A DNA stretch of 64,000 nucleotides from the NCBI RefSeq assembly GCF_013046825.1, contig NZ_CP053187.1:1601501-1665500 (forward strand). The letters run 5' to 3'. This DNA comes from Turicibacter sanguinis (GTDB lineage Bacteria > Bacillota_I > Bacilli_A > MOL361 > Turicibacteraceae). The position numbers and the translations under genes are program-made. Position 1 is the first letter of the stretch, and every line of letters begins with the position of its first letter. Positions 49,801 through 58,223 of the stretch are shown here, piece after piece. The notes beneath the pieces were generated by a model that was not told the origin of the DNA, did no database searches, and saw nothing but the letters and a program-made list of their open reading frames with translations.

Positions 49801-49974
49801 ATGAGCCATAAATTAACGATTTGTATTACTGAAACATTGGAACGTCTGATTGAAGTAGAGGTTGATGACATTGACTGTGATCCGATTGAATATGTCAGAC
49901 AACAATATCTTGATGAAGAAATCATCTTAGATTCTTCAGATTTAGTTGATACTGAATTTAGAATATGTGAATGA
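49801..49974 (+). CDS. DpnD/PcfM family small protein
   Basis: This is a 57-residue protein with the DpnD/PcfM pattern (ITETLERLIEVEVDD, then EEIILDSSDLVDTEF). Members occur on conjugative plasmids and beside the DpnI restriction system; function is unknown. It has an AAGGAGG site. It stands with radC and other plasmid-type genes in this section. Confidence 0.75.
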   Translation: MSHKLTICITETLERLIEVEVDDIDCDPIEYVRQQYLDEEIILDSSDLVDTEFRICE

Positions 49975-49979
49975 TTTTG

Positions 49980-50031
49980 TTGACATCAACCGACAATATA
50001 TTCCATAATTAAATGACAACAAGAATTATGG
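49980..50031 (+). promoter_or_regulatory. Promoter with palindromic operator
   Basis: TTGACA (49980-49985) and CATAAT (50004-50009) form a promoter with an 18-bp spacer. An inverted repeat CCATAATT (50003-50010)/AATTATGG (50024-50031) covers the -10 and start region, which suggests repressor binding. The second arm lies directly before a GGAGG. Confidence 0.5.
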
Positions 50032-50042
50032 AGGTATATACA

Positions 50043-50078
50043 ATGTTTGATGTTTATTATGAAGAAGCTGATGAGTAA
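50043..50078 (+). CDS. Possible 11-residue leader peptide
   Basis: ATG follows GGAGG at normal spacing and encodes MFDVYYEEADE. It lies between the promoter at 49980 and the terminator at 50118. It could be a leader peptide or a gene remnant; size prevents a firm call. Confidence 0.25.
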   Translation: MFDVYYEEADE

Positions 50079-50117
50079 TATATTTACTCAATGATAAAAT
50101 TTAATGAAGTAGATAGA

Positions 50118-50156
50118 AGAACCAAGTGAACATAGAGTTTGCTTGGTTCTTTTTTA
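50118..50156 (+). terminator. Terminator or attenuator before the 50185 gene
   Basis: AGAACCAAG pairs with CTTGGTTCT and is followed by six Ts. It stands between the short leader and the next gene. Confidence 0.75.
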
Positions 50157-50184
50157 TTTACCTTTTTAATAGGAGGAGTTTGAA

Positions 50185-50550
50185 ATGTTAAAGTGGATTA
50201 ACGTGAAAGAACTGGTTCGATTAGATTTAGATGAATCAAAGTCATTAGGAATTATGAGATTAGATTGGTCAGGATCAACGATAGATGAAGTTTGTAATCA
50301 GTGGTATCCATCAGAACAGTTTGATGAAGTTATCACAAAATATGATATCTCTATTCAATCGTTACAAGAAGGGTTAAATGAATTAATCTTTAATCAATTA
50401 AATGTATTTAATCAAGTCATCGAACAATGTGGAGGTGAAGGATATAGTTATGAACAGACATTCAAAGTTGAAACAAGTGATTTCAATTTCTTCATTCGCT
50501 TAAAACCTGTAAGAGGTGAATATAGTCATATCTTTGTTTATTATCGTTAA
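50185..50550 (+). CDS. Hypothetical protein of the plasmid-like module
   Basis: This is a 121-residue soluble protein, acidic, with no signal peptide or recognised motif. It has a strong AGGAGG site. It lies 21 bp before the DUF1643 gene and is probably co-transcribed with it. The gene order (RadC, DpnD, this gene, DUF1643, DUF960) resembles accessory cargo of conjugative elements. Function unknown. Confidence 0.6.
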   Translation: MLKWINVKELVRLDLDESKSLGIMRLDWSGSTIDEVCNQWYPSEQFDEVITKYDISIQSLQEGLNELIFNQLNVFNQVIEQCGGEGYSYEQTFKVETSDFNFFIRLKPVRGEYSHIFVYYR

Positions 50551-50571
50551 ACAAATGAAGGAGGTTTAAAG

Positions 50572-51096
50572 ATGGCAATTGTAAATAGAATGAGTCTAAG
50601 AACAGAGGTGGTATATAGTGATGATATGAAACATCGCTATATAATAAGGAAAGAGTGGGATAAAAATAAACCTAAAGCTACCATTATCATGATTAATCCA
50701 TCAAGTGCTAATGAAGTAGAAATTGATCATACCACTATGAATGTGATTAATAATCTGAATCGATTAGAGTATGGAGCTGTAGATATCACGAACTTATTCT
50801 CATTGATTTGCCCTAAGATAAGTTATAGAAAATCAATTGGTGAATTAGTTGAAGATGAGAATGATATCTATATAGAGAAGTCATGTTTAAAGTCAGATAT
50901 AGTTATCATTGCTTGGGGTTCAATTGGAGAAGGGAGTAAGAAAATTACAGGACGACAGGAAGAATTACTAGAGAAACTAAAACCATTTAGAAATAAGATG
51001 TATGTGATCTGTGATCCTTATCGGAGTATTCCGATGCATCCCTTATGTCCACGAATTAAGAATCAGTGGCGTTTAGTTAAGATGTATAAGGAGTAA
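50572..51096 (+). CDS. DUF1643 family protein
   Basis: This is a 174-residue protein with the DUF1643 pattern: RYIIRKEWDKNKPKATIIMI and INPSSANEVEIDHTTMN near the N-terminus, DITNLFSLICP, and IVIAWGSIGE later. The family is widespread on phages, plasmids and conjugative elements; biochemical function is unknown. An AGGAGG site precedes it and a terminator at 51164 follows. Confidence 0.85.
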   Translation: MAIVNRMSLRTEVVYSDDMKHRYIIRKEWDKNKPKATIIMINPSSANEVEIDHTTMNVINNLNRLEYGAVDITNLFSLICPKISYRKSIGELVEDENDIYIEKSCLKSDIVIIAWGSIGEGSKKITGRQEELLEKLKPFRNKMYVICDPYRSIPMHPLCPRIKNQWRLVKMYKE

Positions 51097-51163
51097 TCAT
51101 TAATTATTCAAAATTAAATTCAATTAGTATTAATTATGATTTAATACTTAACCAATCCATTAG

Positions 51164-51192
51164 AAGACCTAGCCAATAAGGCTAGGTCTTTT
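51164..51192 (+). terminator. Terminator after the DUF1643 gene
   Basis: AAGACCTAGC pairs with GCTAGGTCTT around a 7-nt loop; the T-tail is short. Confidence 0.75.
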
Positions 51193-51223
51193 ACATAGGA
51201 ACAAAGAAAGGATGAAATAAGCA

Positions 51224-51586
51224 ATGAAAATTTGGAAGTTAGAACAGTTAAAGCAAGAAATGAATGTAGATGAAATGGTCTTAGCGAAGGCAGAAGAGAT
51301 TCTCAAGGTCTTAAATGTTCATTATGGGGATGACCGATTAGTGACCGATTTAGGTGGCTATATCTTGTTGGATATAGAAGAAATTCATATATTCATTAAT
51401 CAACATTCAACATTAATTCCTGAATACATTGAATCCTTTGAAGGTCGAGATTCAAATCAATATGTGGAAGTACTGTTCATGTTATCAAGTGATGATCATG
51501 TCGTGCTTTATTTGTTAAAAGAAACATTAGATAAAGATTATCCAACATTAGTTAAACAGTATGAAGCATTAGAAGGAGGGGAGTAA
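51224..51586 (+). CDS. Hypothetical protein of the plasmid-like module
   Basis: This is a 120-residue acidic soluble protein without recognised motifs (contains DDRLVTDLGGYILLDIEEI). Its stop codon is followed one base later by the start of the 43-residue gene, so they are translationally linked. First gene of a three-gene group ending with DUF960. Confidence 0.55.
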   Translation: MKIWKLEQLKQEMNVDEMVLAKAEEILKVLNVHYGDDRLVTDLGGYILLDIEEIHIFINQHSTLIPEYIESFEGRDSNQYVEVLFMLSSDDHVVLYLLKETLDKDYPTLVKQYEALEGGE

Positions 51587-51587
51587 G

Positions 51588-51719
51588 ATGTTGTATTGGT
51601 TAAAAGTCATTGCATTAGTTCTAGAACTTATCATGGAAGGTTTGAGTCAAGGAGAAGCTATCCATCGAGTGGCTGGACGATTAGGACTAGATCCAGAAGA
51701 AATCAAACGTTGGATGTAA
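51588..51719 (+). CDS. Small protein, 43 residues
   Basis: This short frame has GGAGGGG upstream, inside the preceding gene. It encodes a helical start (MLYWLKVIALVLELIMEGLS) and a helix-turn-helix-like tail (QGEAIHRVAGRLGLDPEEIK). Tight packing between two genes with good signals supports it. Function unknown. Confidence 0.6.
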   Translation: MLYWLKVIALVLELIMEGLSQGEAIHRVAGRLGLDPEEIKRWM

Positions 51720-51736
51720 TAAAGGAGGAGGAAACA

Positions 51737-52021
51737 ATGCAACGATACATAACAAGTGGAGTCAATGAACAAATCTCAATAGACATACAACTGTTTTGCT
51801 GGTACTGCTATGAGGTAGTTAAAGCGACAGGTAAATACGACTACCTACAAGTGTTTGAATTGAAAACGGTTGGAGAAGATACACAACAAATTGAACATAG
51901 ACAAGAAGTACCAGAATACAATCAAGTTTATCAACTAAAGTCAATTAATCCAATCGAGCAGAAGATCTTCATCATTGATGAAGGAGAATATGCCACGATG
52001 TTGTTAGCAGAAGAATATTAA
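51737..52021 (+). CDS. DUF960 family protein
   Basis: This is a 94-residue protein with the DUF960 features RYITSGVNEQI, DIQLFCWYCYE and DYLQVFELK. DUF960 proteins are frequent on conjugative elements of Bacillota; function unknown. AGGAGGAGG at 51723-51731 sets the start at ATG 51737, 17 bp after the preceding stop. The gene ends before a long terminator hairpin. Confidence 0.8.
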   Translation: MQRYITSGVNEQISIDIQLFCWYCYEVVKATGKYDYLQVFELKTVGEDTQQIEHRQEVPEYNQVYQLKSINPIEQKIFIIDEGEYATMLLAEEY

Positions 52022-52024
52022 TCA

Positions 52025-52130
52025 AAAAAGACATAGCCTATCTTATTTAATTTAGAATTTCATTAATGAATTTAAATCATTTATTCATTAATAAAATTCC
52101 ATTAAAACAATAGGTCTATGTCTTTTTTTT
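52025..52130 (+). terminator. Long terminator hairpin after the DUF960 gene
   Basis: AAAAAGACATAG pairs with CTATGTCTTTTT, with an inner GAATTT/AAATTC stem group. Eight Ts follow. The remaining bases to 52343 show no gene. Confidence 0.75.
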
Positions 52131-52343
52131 CCCTCTTTCCCTATATGAATAAAAACGGAGGGAGATAAAAAGGGAGTGTAGAAACTAAGTGAAATCAATA
52201 AAAAATAAATAAATTCCCTGTTTCCCTTTAGAAATAAAAAAATAAATAAAAGATCTAATCAAATCTAATGAATAAAAATAAGATTGACGTTTAAAAAAAT
52301 GAGGGAAATAGGGAAAGTAGCTCTCAAAGTAAGTAAGACCAAG

Positions 52344-52374
52344 AAAAAAAGTCTCCCTAATCCAAAGGGAGACT
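52344..52374 (-). terminator. Terminator of the 52402-53052 gene
   Basis: GTCTCCCT pairs with AGGGAGAC; on the minus strand seven Ts follow the stem. Confidence 0.8.
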
Positions 52375-52401
52375 CAAAAGATGTAAAGGGAAGAGGGAAT
52401 T

Positions 52402-53052
52402 CTATTCCGGGAGGATATGAAATAGCTTAACACGTTTATGCGATTTAGTTGGATCACATTCACTAATTGTAGTCAGTAGCTCATAGAATAGATTCAAAGA
52501 ATTATTCTTATTGATTAAGAAACAAAGTGTTTGATTAGATTCGGTAACATCGAAGAAATAACGTTCTAATGGATAGTTTTGAGTCTCCTCCATATATAAA
52601 TTATTCACCTGATTTAAGTATTCTTGAAGTAACTCTTTGAATTGTAATATTCTTTCAGATTCAACATCTGGTTTTAGTCGTAAATATATATGAACTAAAG
52701 ATAAAGGTATAAAGTTTTTTTGTTTTACTTTTCGGTAACAAACTGGTTCAAAAATATCGAAATCTTTTATTAGCTTAGATAGCTGTAAAGAGGTTTGTTG
52801 AGGAGCTTTCATTCCTTTTAATACATAGTGATGGCCATTATATTCAATACCAGCTAATTCTAGATCACGTCGGATAGATGCATCTGATAAATGATTTAGA
52901 CCAAATTCATCAAAGACAGATTTGATATCTGCAAATACGATACCATCATCTTCACCAATTGAATCTAGTATCAGATTGATAAGTGTCTGACGAACTTTCT
53001 TCATAGTATCTTTTTGTCTTCTTGGACGTTTAGTTTGGTGTTCATTAATCAT
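52402..53052 (-). CDS. Putative winged-helix DNA-binding protein
   Basis: This is a 216-residue protein. Residues 12-80 (MKKVRQTLINLILDSI, then DASIRRDLELAGIEYNGHHYVL) resemble a winged helix of the ArgR or similar type. The rest has no recognised domain. It is divergent from the 53312 gene across a region with repeated sequence motifs, so it may be a regulator of the neighbouring plasmid-like replication genes. The family assignment is uncertain. Confidence 0.5.
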   Translation of the reverse strand: MINEHQTKRPRRQKDTMKKVRQTLINLILDSIGEDDGIVFADIKSVFDEFGLNHLSDASIRRDLELAGIEYNGHHYVLKGMKAPQQTSLQLSKLIKDFDIFEPVCYRKVKQKNFIPLSLVHIYLRLKPDVESERILQFKELLQEYLNQVNNLYMEETQNYPLERYFFDVTESNQTLCFLINKNNSLNLFYELLTTISECDPTKSHKRVKLFHILPE

Positions 53053-53145
53053 AAAATAACCTCATTTCTCACAAAGAATAAATTACCATAATATCCATTT
53101 TATAGGTTTTAAGTGGATAAAAAAACAGGTATAAATTTGAACCGT

Positions 53146-53250
53146 AGCCTGCCGGCCCGCTAACTTAACTTATGTCAATAAAATATAATAAAATAGATAT
53201 TAATGTCAATAAAATCAGTTAATTTAATGAATTTTGATGTTTTGACATCA
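53146..53250. promoter_or_regulatory. Divergent control region with iteron-like repeats
   Basis: ATGTCAATAAAAT occurs twice (53172 and 53203, 31 bp apart), and TGATGT/ACATCA (53235-53250) forms an inverted repeat next to a third ATCAATAAAT. A GC-rich 20-bp patch (GCCTGCCGGCCCGC) stands out at about 53150. Together they look like an operator or plasmid-origin-type region between divergent genes. Confidence 0.45.
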
Positions 53251-53311
53251 ATAAATTGCCATGCTAAACTTCTAATTGTTCCGGAACGAGATTTGTTTAG
53301 AGGTGATTTAA

Positions 53312-53905
53312 ATGTGTGTGAATTATCTGAATGAAGTTTTAAATGAAGAGATGATTAATGAATTAATAAATGCTGGTCCTTGTTACTATAATGAAACTCC
53401 AAGCCGTTATACAGGGGTTGTCAATCAAATTGATTTTTATATCGATTATTCAAAAATGATACCAATAAGTATTATTCGAATTGAATGCGAAGACTTCCTT
53501 AATGAAAAGACAAGTCATCCACTTGTACTTTATTTAGACCAATCTAATCAATACACTAAGAAGTTATTAAAAAATCTTCAGATGACATTTAATGATCCAC
53601 TTGTTCCACAATTTGAACGTTTAGTAGGTTGTGAATTAAGTTTTGAAGTAACGTGGCTTGATGAAAATCAAAGTTTTATTATGGATGCCTGGTTAATTAA
53701 ACATAATTCTAGTTTAAATGATAAAGTAGTCACTCATTTAGGAAAGTTAGATGAACCTGTTATCTTAGACAAAGCAGATTGTGATTTACTAGATCCTAAT
53801 TCTAAGGTTAATCAATTAGAAGCAATTAGAGTAGAGGATTACGTCGATGATTGGGATGAGTTAGATGAATCTTATTATGCTAAAGTAGCGAATCAATTGT
53901 TTTAG
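53312..53905 (+). CDS. Hypothetical protein before the DUF927 gene
   Basis: This is a 197-residue acidic soluble protein with no recognised domain (contains GVVNQIDFYIDYSKMI and FEVTWLDENQSFIMDAWL). It has an AGAGGTG site and sits 12 bp before the DUF927 gene, so it probably serves the same replication-linked process. Function unknown. Confidence 0.6.
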   Translation: MCVNYLNEVLNEEMINELINAGPCYYNETPSRYTGVVNQIDFYIDYSKMIPISIIRIECEDFLNEKTSHPLVLYLDQSNQYTKKLLKNLQMTFNDPLVPQFERLVGCELSFEVTWLDENQSFIMDAWLIKHNSSLNDKVVTHLGKLDEPVILDKADCDLLDPNSKVNQLEAIRVEDYVDDWDELDESYYAKVANQLF

Positions 53906-53917
53906 GAGTGAGACATA

Positions 53918-55114
53918 ATGAAAAATGTAATAAAAAGGCCACAAATGGAAAAAGAAAAGAAGAAAACGTACTTGCCATATCCAAATATTTATCTGACTAG
54001 CAGGGGTGTTTTCAGAAAAGAAGAGCTTAAAGATGAAGAACCTAAACATCATTGGATATCAAATTATATCAATTTAAAGGAACATTCATTAAATCTTGAA
54101 ACAAATCAGCATGAAGTCACAATTGAGTACCTACCCCAAGGTTGTAACACTCTTAAGGAGATAAGTGTTTCAGGGGATGAAATTGCAACTTTGAATAAAA
54201 TTGAACGTTTGTCTTTATATGGTGTTGATATTAATAGCTATAACAAGGGTGACATATTAAAGCATTTACGAAATTGTAAAGCATCAATACCATGTATTAA
54301 CAATCATTCCGATTTAGGATTTGTTTTAGTTGATAATGAGATGGTGTTTAAGCACCATCAACTCATCAGTTTAGGTAAAAAGCAGACTTCTAACTATAAT
54401 GGTGAATTAAACATTGAGCCTAAAGGTTCTCATCAAGAGTGGTATAGATTAATTAAGGAAGAAGTTCAAGGGTATACGCCTCTTGAACTTGCAGTAATCA
54501 TGGGATTAGCCTCTGCAACCATTGGCTTTATCTCAAAAGAATTATCTGTTGAAAACTTAATTGTTAATCTAGTAAATGATAGTTCTACTGGAAAGACGAC
54601 GGCTTGCCAATTAGCTGCCTCTGTCTTTGGTTCACCCATCTTGAAAGATAATGGTTTGGTCATGAGTTGGAATTCTACATTTAATGCCTTACAAAACAAA
54701 GTAGCAGGAAATACAGGGGTTGTCGTTGTCTTTGATGAAGCAAGTATGGCTAGAAATGATGATTTTACTAAGGCTATTTATTCTTTAGCAGAAGGAAAAG
54801 AAACTGCCCGTATGCAGAAGGATGGAGTAGTCAAGCAATCAAAGGTGTGGAATACGCTTATTATTTCTACCGGGGAAAAATCTTTATTTGAGGCTTCAAA
54901 CAATAATTCCGGTTTAAAAGTAAGATTGATTGAGTTGAGTCATATTGTCTGGACCAAATCAGCAGAGAATTCTGAAAAAATAAAGCAAATTATATCTAAT
55001 CATTATGGTTTTGCGGGCTACATGTATGCTGAAGAGCTTTTGAGACGTGGTAAAAATCATATTGTAGAAGGAATATTACATTGGAGAAGTGAAATTCGAT
55101 ATAAAATGATTTAA
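53918..55114 (+). CDS. DUF927 domain protein (helicase/primase-associated), probably C-terminally truncated
   Basis: This is a 398-residue protein whose C-terminal half is a DUF927 ATPase-like domain with Walker A (NDSSTGKTTA), a Walker-B-like VVVFDEAS and SLAEGKETARMQKDG. Such proteins belong to plasmid and phage replication modules. The frame ends soon after the sensor region (GFAGYMYAEELLRRG), whereas family members usually continue for another 150 or more residues. I therefore suspect a deletion. It has a GGAGTGAGA site. Confidence 0.75.
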   Translation: MKNVIKRPQMEKEKKKTYLPYPNIYLTSRGVFRKEELKDEEPKHHWISNYINLKEHSLNLETNQHEVTIEYLPQGCNTLKEISVSGDEIATLNKIERLSLYGVDINSYNKGDILKHLRNCKASIPCINNHSDLGFVLVDNEMVFKHHQLISLGKKQTSNYNGELNIEPKGSHQEWYRLIKEEVQGYTPLELAVIMGLASATIGFISKELSVENLIVNLVNDSSTGKTTACQLAASVFGSPILKDNGLVMSWNSTFNALQNKVAGNTGVVVVFDEASMARNDDFTKAIYSLAEGKETARMQKDGVVKQSKVWNTLIISTGEKSLFEASNNNSGLKVRLIELSHIVWTKSAENSEKIKQIISNHYGFAGYMYAEELLRRGKNHIVEGILHWRSEIRYKMI

Positions 55115-55711
55115 ATTAAAATTTTTTTTGATTATTAAGTTATCTTTTAGGATTGAAAAATATTGATTGTTTTTTTTGTCTAATGCAAGAGATTTAATAT
55201 TTTGTTATAAGTATATATTATAGATTTTATGATAATAATTTATTTTACTTATGGTTGCGATGGGATTAAACTATAAGTGTGAAATTCATTAGGAGGTTTT
55301 GACATAATGAATAAAAAGAGACTGATTGAAAAATATAATCCATAACAGTAAAAATAAGAGCGACTTAGGCTTAATCAATTTATATGTTTATTTCATGGTG
55401 ATTAAACATTTTAAATAATCTAATTTTTTAGCTAATAATGACATGAGTTTTTGAGATATAAGTTACTTGAGTCAATAGATACTAAAGATACAAAGTAGAT
55501 TATAGGGTTAAGTCGTGAAAAAATAGACATCATAAGAATAGACCGTTACTTTGAAACTTAGAGCGGTTGAAATAAAGATTTTTAATAACTCATTAGTTAG
55601 TATAATCTATTTCAATATTAGTTTTATTATCTATCAAAATTTCTTTAAAATTTGTCAAAAATAAAAGGAGATCAAATTACTTCGTAAGGTGGTCGAAAGG
55701 AGACTTAACAT
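55115..55711 (+). other. Intergenic region with remnants of mobile-element genes
   Basis: There is no complete gene. A GGAGG-led ATG at 55307 reads MNKKRLIEKYNP and then stops, which looks like the start of a lost gene. The stretch is very AT-rich and marks the boundary between the plasmid-like module and the bile salt hydrolase gene. The last 40 bases contain AAAGGAG for the next gene. Confidence 0.4.
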
Positions 55712-56701
55712 ATGTGTACAGCATTATCATTAACAGCAAAAGATGGTTCACATTTATTCGGTAGAAATATGGATATTGAATATTCATTTAATCAATCAAT
55801 TTTATTAACACCACGTCGTTTTGATTATAAAAATCGTGCAACAGGTGAAATGAATCAAACAAAGTATGCGATTATTGGAATGGGAACCATTATTGATGAA
55901 CATCCATGTTATGCAGAGCTTTTTAATGAAAAAGGATTAGCGGCAGCAGGATTAAACTTCCCTAACTACGCACACTGGGATGAAAAAGCAATCGAAGGAA
56001 AAACAAATATCCCTCCTTATGATTTAGTTTTATGGGTCACTTCAAATTTTGAAACAGTTAAAGAAGTAAAAGAAGCTTTAAAAGATGTTGTTTTAGTTGA
56101 TGTTCCAGTCAATGAACAAACTCCAATTGCTCCTTTACACTGGATGATTTGTGATAAAACAGGTGAAAGTATCGTTGTAGAAAAAACAGTAAATGGTTTA
56201 AGTGTTATGGATAATAAAGTAGGAGTTTTAACGAATGCGCCAACTTTTGATTGGCATTTAACAAACTTAACTCAATACATGGGATTAACGTCGACACAAC
56301 CAAAAGATATAACACTCGGAGAACAAGAATTACATCCATTAGGGCAAGGGCTTGGTGCTTTCTCATTACCAGGAGATTATTCATCACCATCACGATTTGT
56401 TAAAGCTGCTTTCTTACGTAATAATATCGATTATGCAAATGTTAATTACTCTGGAATCAGTGAATTCTTCCACATCTTAAACGGAGTTGCAATGGTTCGA
56501 GGATCAGTCGTTACTCCTCAACATTTAAATGACATTACGTTATATACATCTTGTATGGATCAAGAACGTGGAATTTATTATTACAATACTTATACAAATC
56601 ATACGATTTCATCTATTAATATGCATAATGAAGATTTAGACGCAAAAGAAATTAAATCATTTAAATTTAATGATGAATTTGCTGTAAATTTACAAAATTA
56701 A
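55712..56701 (+). CDS. Bile salt hydrolase / choloylglycine hydrolase
   Basis: This Ntn-hydrolase removes glycine or taurine from conjugated bile salts. The 329-residue protein has the nucleophile Cys2 directly after Met1, and Arg18 and Asp21 in GRNMD. An asparagine in GVLTNAPTF and an arginine in SPSRF complete the active site. It is cytoplasmic, with the N-terminal Met removed to free Cys2. An AAAGGAGA site precedes it. It is paired with an MFS carrier, consistent with bile-salt import or export in a gut organism. Penicillin V acylases are related, but these residues favour bile salts. Confidence 0.92.
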   Translation: MCTALSLTAKDGSHLFGRNMDIEYSFNQSILLTPRRFDYKNRATGEMNQTKYAIIGMGTIIDEHPCYAELFNEKGLAAAGLNFPNYAHWDEKAIEGKTNIPPYDLVLWVTSNFETVKEVKEALKDVVLVDVPVNEQTPIAPLHWMICDKTGESIVVEKTVNGLSVMDNKVGVLTNAPTFDWHLTNLTQYMGLTSTQPKDITLGEQELHPLGQGLGAFSLPGDYSSPSRFVKAAFLRNNIDYANVNYSGISEFFHILNGVAMVRGSVVTPQHLNDITLYTSCMDQERGIYYYNTYTNHTISSINMHNEDLDAKEIKSFKFNDEFAVNLQN

Positions 56702-56721
56702 TAAAAACTTATTTATTAAAA

Positions 56722-56749
56722 AGATGCTCCTTAAGTTTTAGGAGCATCT
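56722..56749 (+). promoter_or_regulatory. Intercistronic hairpin between the BSH and MFS genes
   Basis: AGATGCTCCT pairs with AGGAGCATCT; no T-run follows. It includes an AGGAG that could serve an upstream ATG (56753). It may stabilise the first message or act as a weak terminator. Confidence 0.6.
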
Positions 56750-56779
56750 CTAATGAGTCATCTAGAAAGGTCGATTTTT

Positions 56780-58024
56780 ATGAAGCAAACAATTAGTAAT
56801 TCATCAATAGATAGAAAAAAATATTTTATTATTTTTGTCTGTATGTTTATTCAAGCGATTCCTTTTGGAATTGCTCAAAATATTCAACCACTTTTTGTTC
56901 CATATGTGGTTGAAAAATTTCATTTTTCACTAGCTTCTTTTAGTTTAATTTTCACATTTGGTGCAGTTGCATCTGCTATTTTCTCACCATTTTTAGGGAA
57001 ATTATTTGGAAAAGTTAATATTAAATTATTATTTATTATAGGGACAGCCTTATCAAGCTTAGCCTTTGTTGGTTTTGGTTTTGCAAAATCGTTACCTGAA
57101 TTTTATTTATATTCTGGAATTCAACAAGTAGGATGTGTCTTATTTTCGGGATTAGGTGTTCCTTATGTTATTAATAACTGGTTTCCAAATAAAGGACGTG
57201 GGAAAGCATTAGGAATTGCCTTCTCTGGTGGATCAATCGGTAATATCTTTTTACAACAATTGACATCACAATCATTAGCAGCTCAAGGACCTTCTGCTTC
57301 ATATATGATGTTTGGACTTCTTTCTTTATTAGTTAGCTTACCTGTTATTTTACTCTTTATCCGTTTACCTAAAGAAGTAGAAGAGTCTAAAAGTGAAACA
57401 GAAGCAGTTAATCCTTTAATTGAAGATGAAGGATTAACTGCAGCAGAAGTAAGAAAAAATAAATATTTTTGGATTTTTGCTGTCGGATATGCAATTATGG
57501 CGATTGCTATCTCAGCATTAAGTACACAATATGCGACTTACTTTACAGGAGAATTACATTTTAGTGCAACACTAGTCGGAACACTTGGTTCTGTATTTGC
57601 CGCTTGTTGCTTGATTGGAAATATCGGTGGTGGAGTTTTATTTGATAAATTTGCAACTTTTAAAACAATGTTTATTGCCATGCTTTTACAAATTATTGCT
57701 ATTCTCGCGATGTTATTAGCAGAATATATTCCAATAGCAGCTTTCTTATTTTCAATCGGTTATGGATTAAATGTTTACTCGTATATGTCTGCACCTGCAT
57801 TTATGGCGAGTGATGTCTTTGGTAAAAAAGAAGCCAGTGTTAAATTAGGAATTATTAGTTTAGCATTTGCGGTTGGATTTGCTGCAGGGTCAAGTTTATT
57901 TGGAATGATTGTAGATCAAGTCAGCTTTACCGCTGCATGGATTACTTTACTAGGATGTACAGTATTTGGATATTCGTTATTATTAACTGGAATTAAAGGA
58001 TATAAAAATAAATCTTTATCATAG
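56780..58024 (+). CDS. MFS transporter, oxalate/formate-antiporter-like, likely bile-acid carrier
   Basis: This is a 414-residue major facilitator with 12 hydrophobic segments and a central loop near residue 200. It resembles OFA-type or BaiG-type carriers. The start is ATG 56780 with AGAAAGG upstream; an in-frame ATG at 56753 sits at the foot of a hairpin. It lies about 80 bp after the bile salt hydrolase gene and is probably co-transcribed, suggesting transport of bile acids or released taurine/glycine. Confidence 0.82.
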   Translation: MKQTISNSSIDRKKYFIIFVCMFIQAIPFGIAQNIQPLFVPYVVEKFHFSLASFSLIFTFGAVASAIFSPFLGKLFGKVNIKLLFIIGTALSSLAFVGFGFAKSLPEFYLYSGIQQVGCVLFSGLGVPYVINNWFPNKGRGKALGIAFSGGSIGNIFLQQLTSQSLAAQGPSASYMMFGLLSLLVSLPVILLFIRLPKEVEESKSETEAVNPLIEDEGLTAAEVRKNKYFWIFAVGYAIMAIAISALSTQYATYFTGELHFSATLVGTLGSVFAACCLIGNIGGGVLFDKFATFKTMFIAMLLQIIAILAMLLAEYIPIAAFLFSIGYGLNVYSYMSAPAFMASDVFGKKEASVKLGIISLAFAVGFAAGSSLFGMIVDQVSFTAAWITLLGCTVFGYSLLLTGIKGYKNKSLS

Positions 58025-58056
58025 TATAATAAAACTGAATTATTCATGATCATTCA

Positions 58057-58103
58057 AAAAAGCTGTGGTTTAGACTAAGATTTAGTCTAAACCACAGCTT
58101 TTT
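58057..58103 (+). terminator. Terminator after the MFS gene
   Basis: AAGCTGTGGTTTAGACTAA pairs with its exact complement around GAT and is followed by TTTTT. This is a very strong stem. Confidence 0.92.
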
Positions 58104-58223
58104 ATCGTTTTTATCTTAAATTTGAGTCAATCGATGCTTCAACTCCCTAAAAAAGGGTAGACTCTCCCTCGGTGATGTGTTACTCTAAAAGACATCTTAT
58201 TTTCAAAGAACGAATCGAGTCAC

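Noticed and set aside
51596-51736. Longer N-terminus for the DUF960 protein
   Set aside because: The extension overlaps the well-supported 43-residue gene in another frame, and the strong ribosome-binding site points to ATG 51737.
53146-53167. Another member of the E1-E4 element family at a GC-rich patch
   Set aside because: It shares a CCTGCC stretch only; the TAGTAGGG end and host-gene context are missing.
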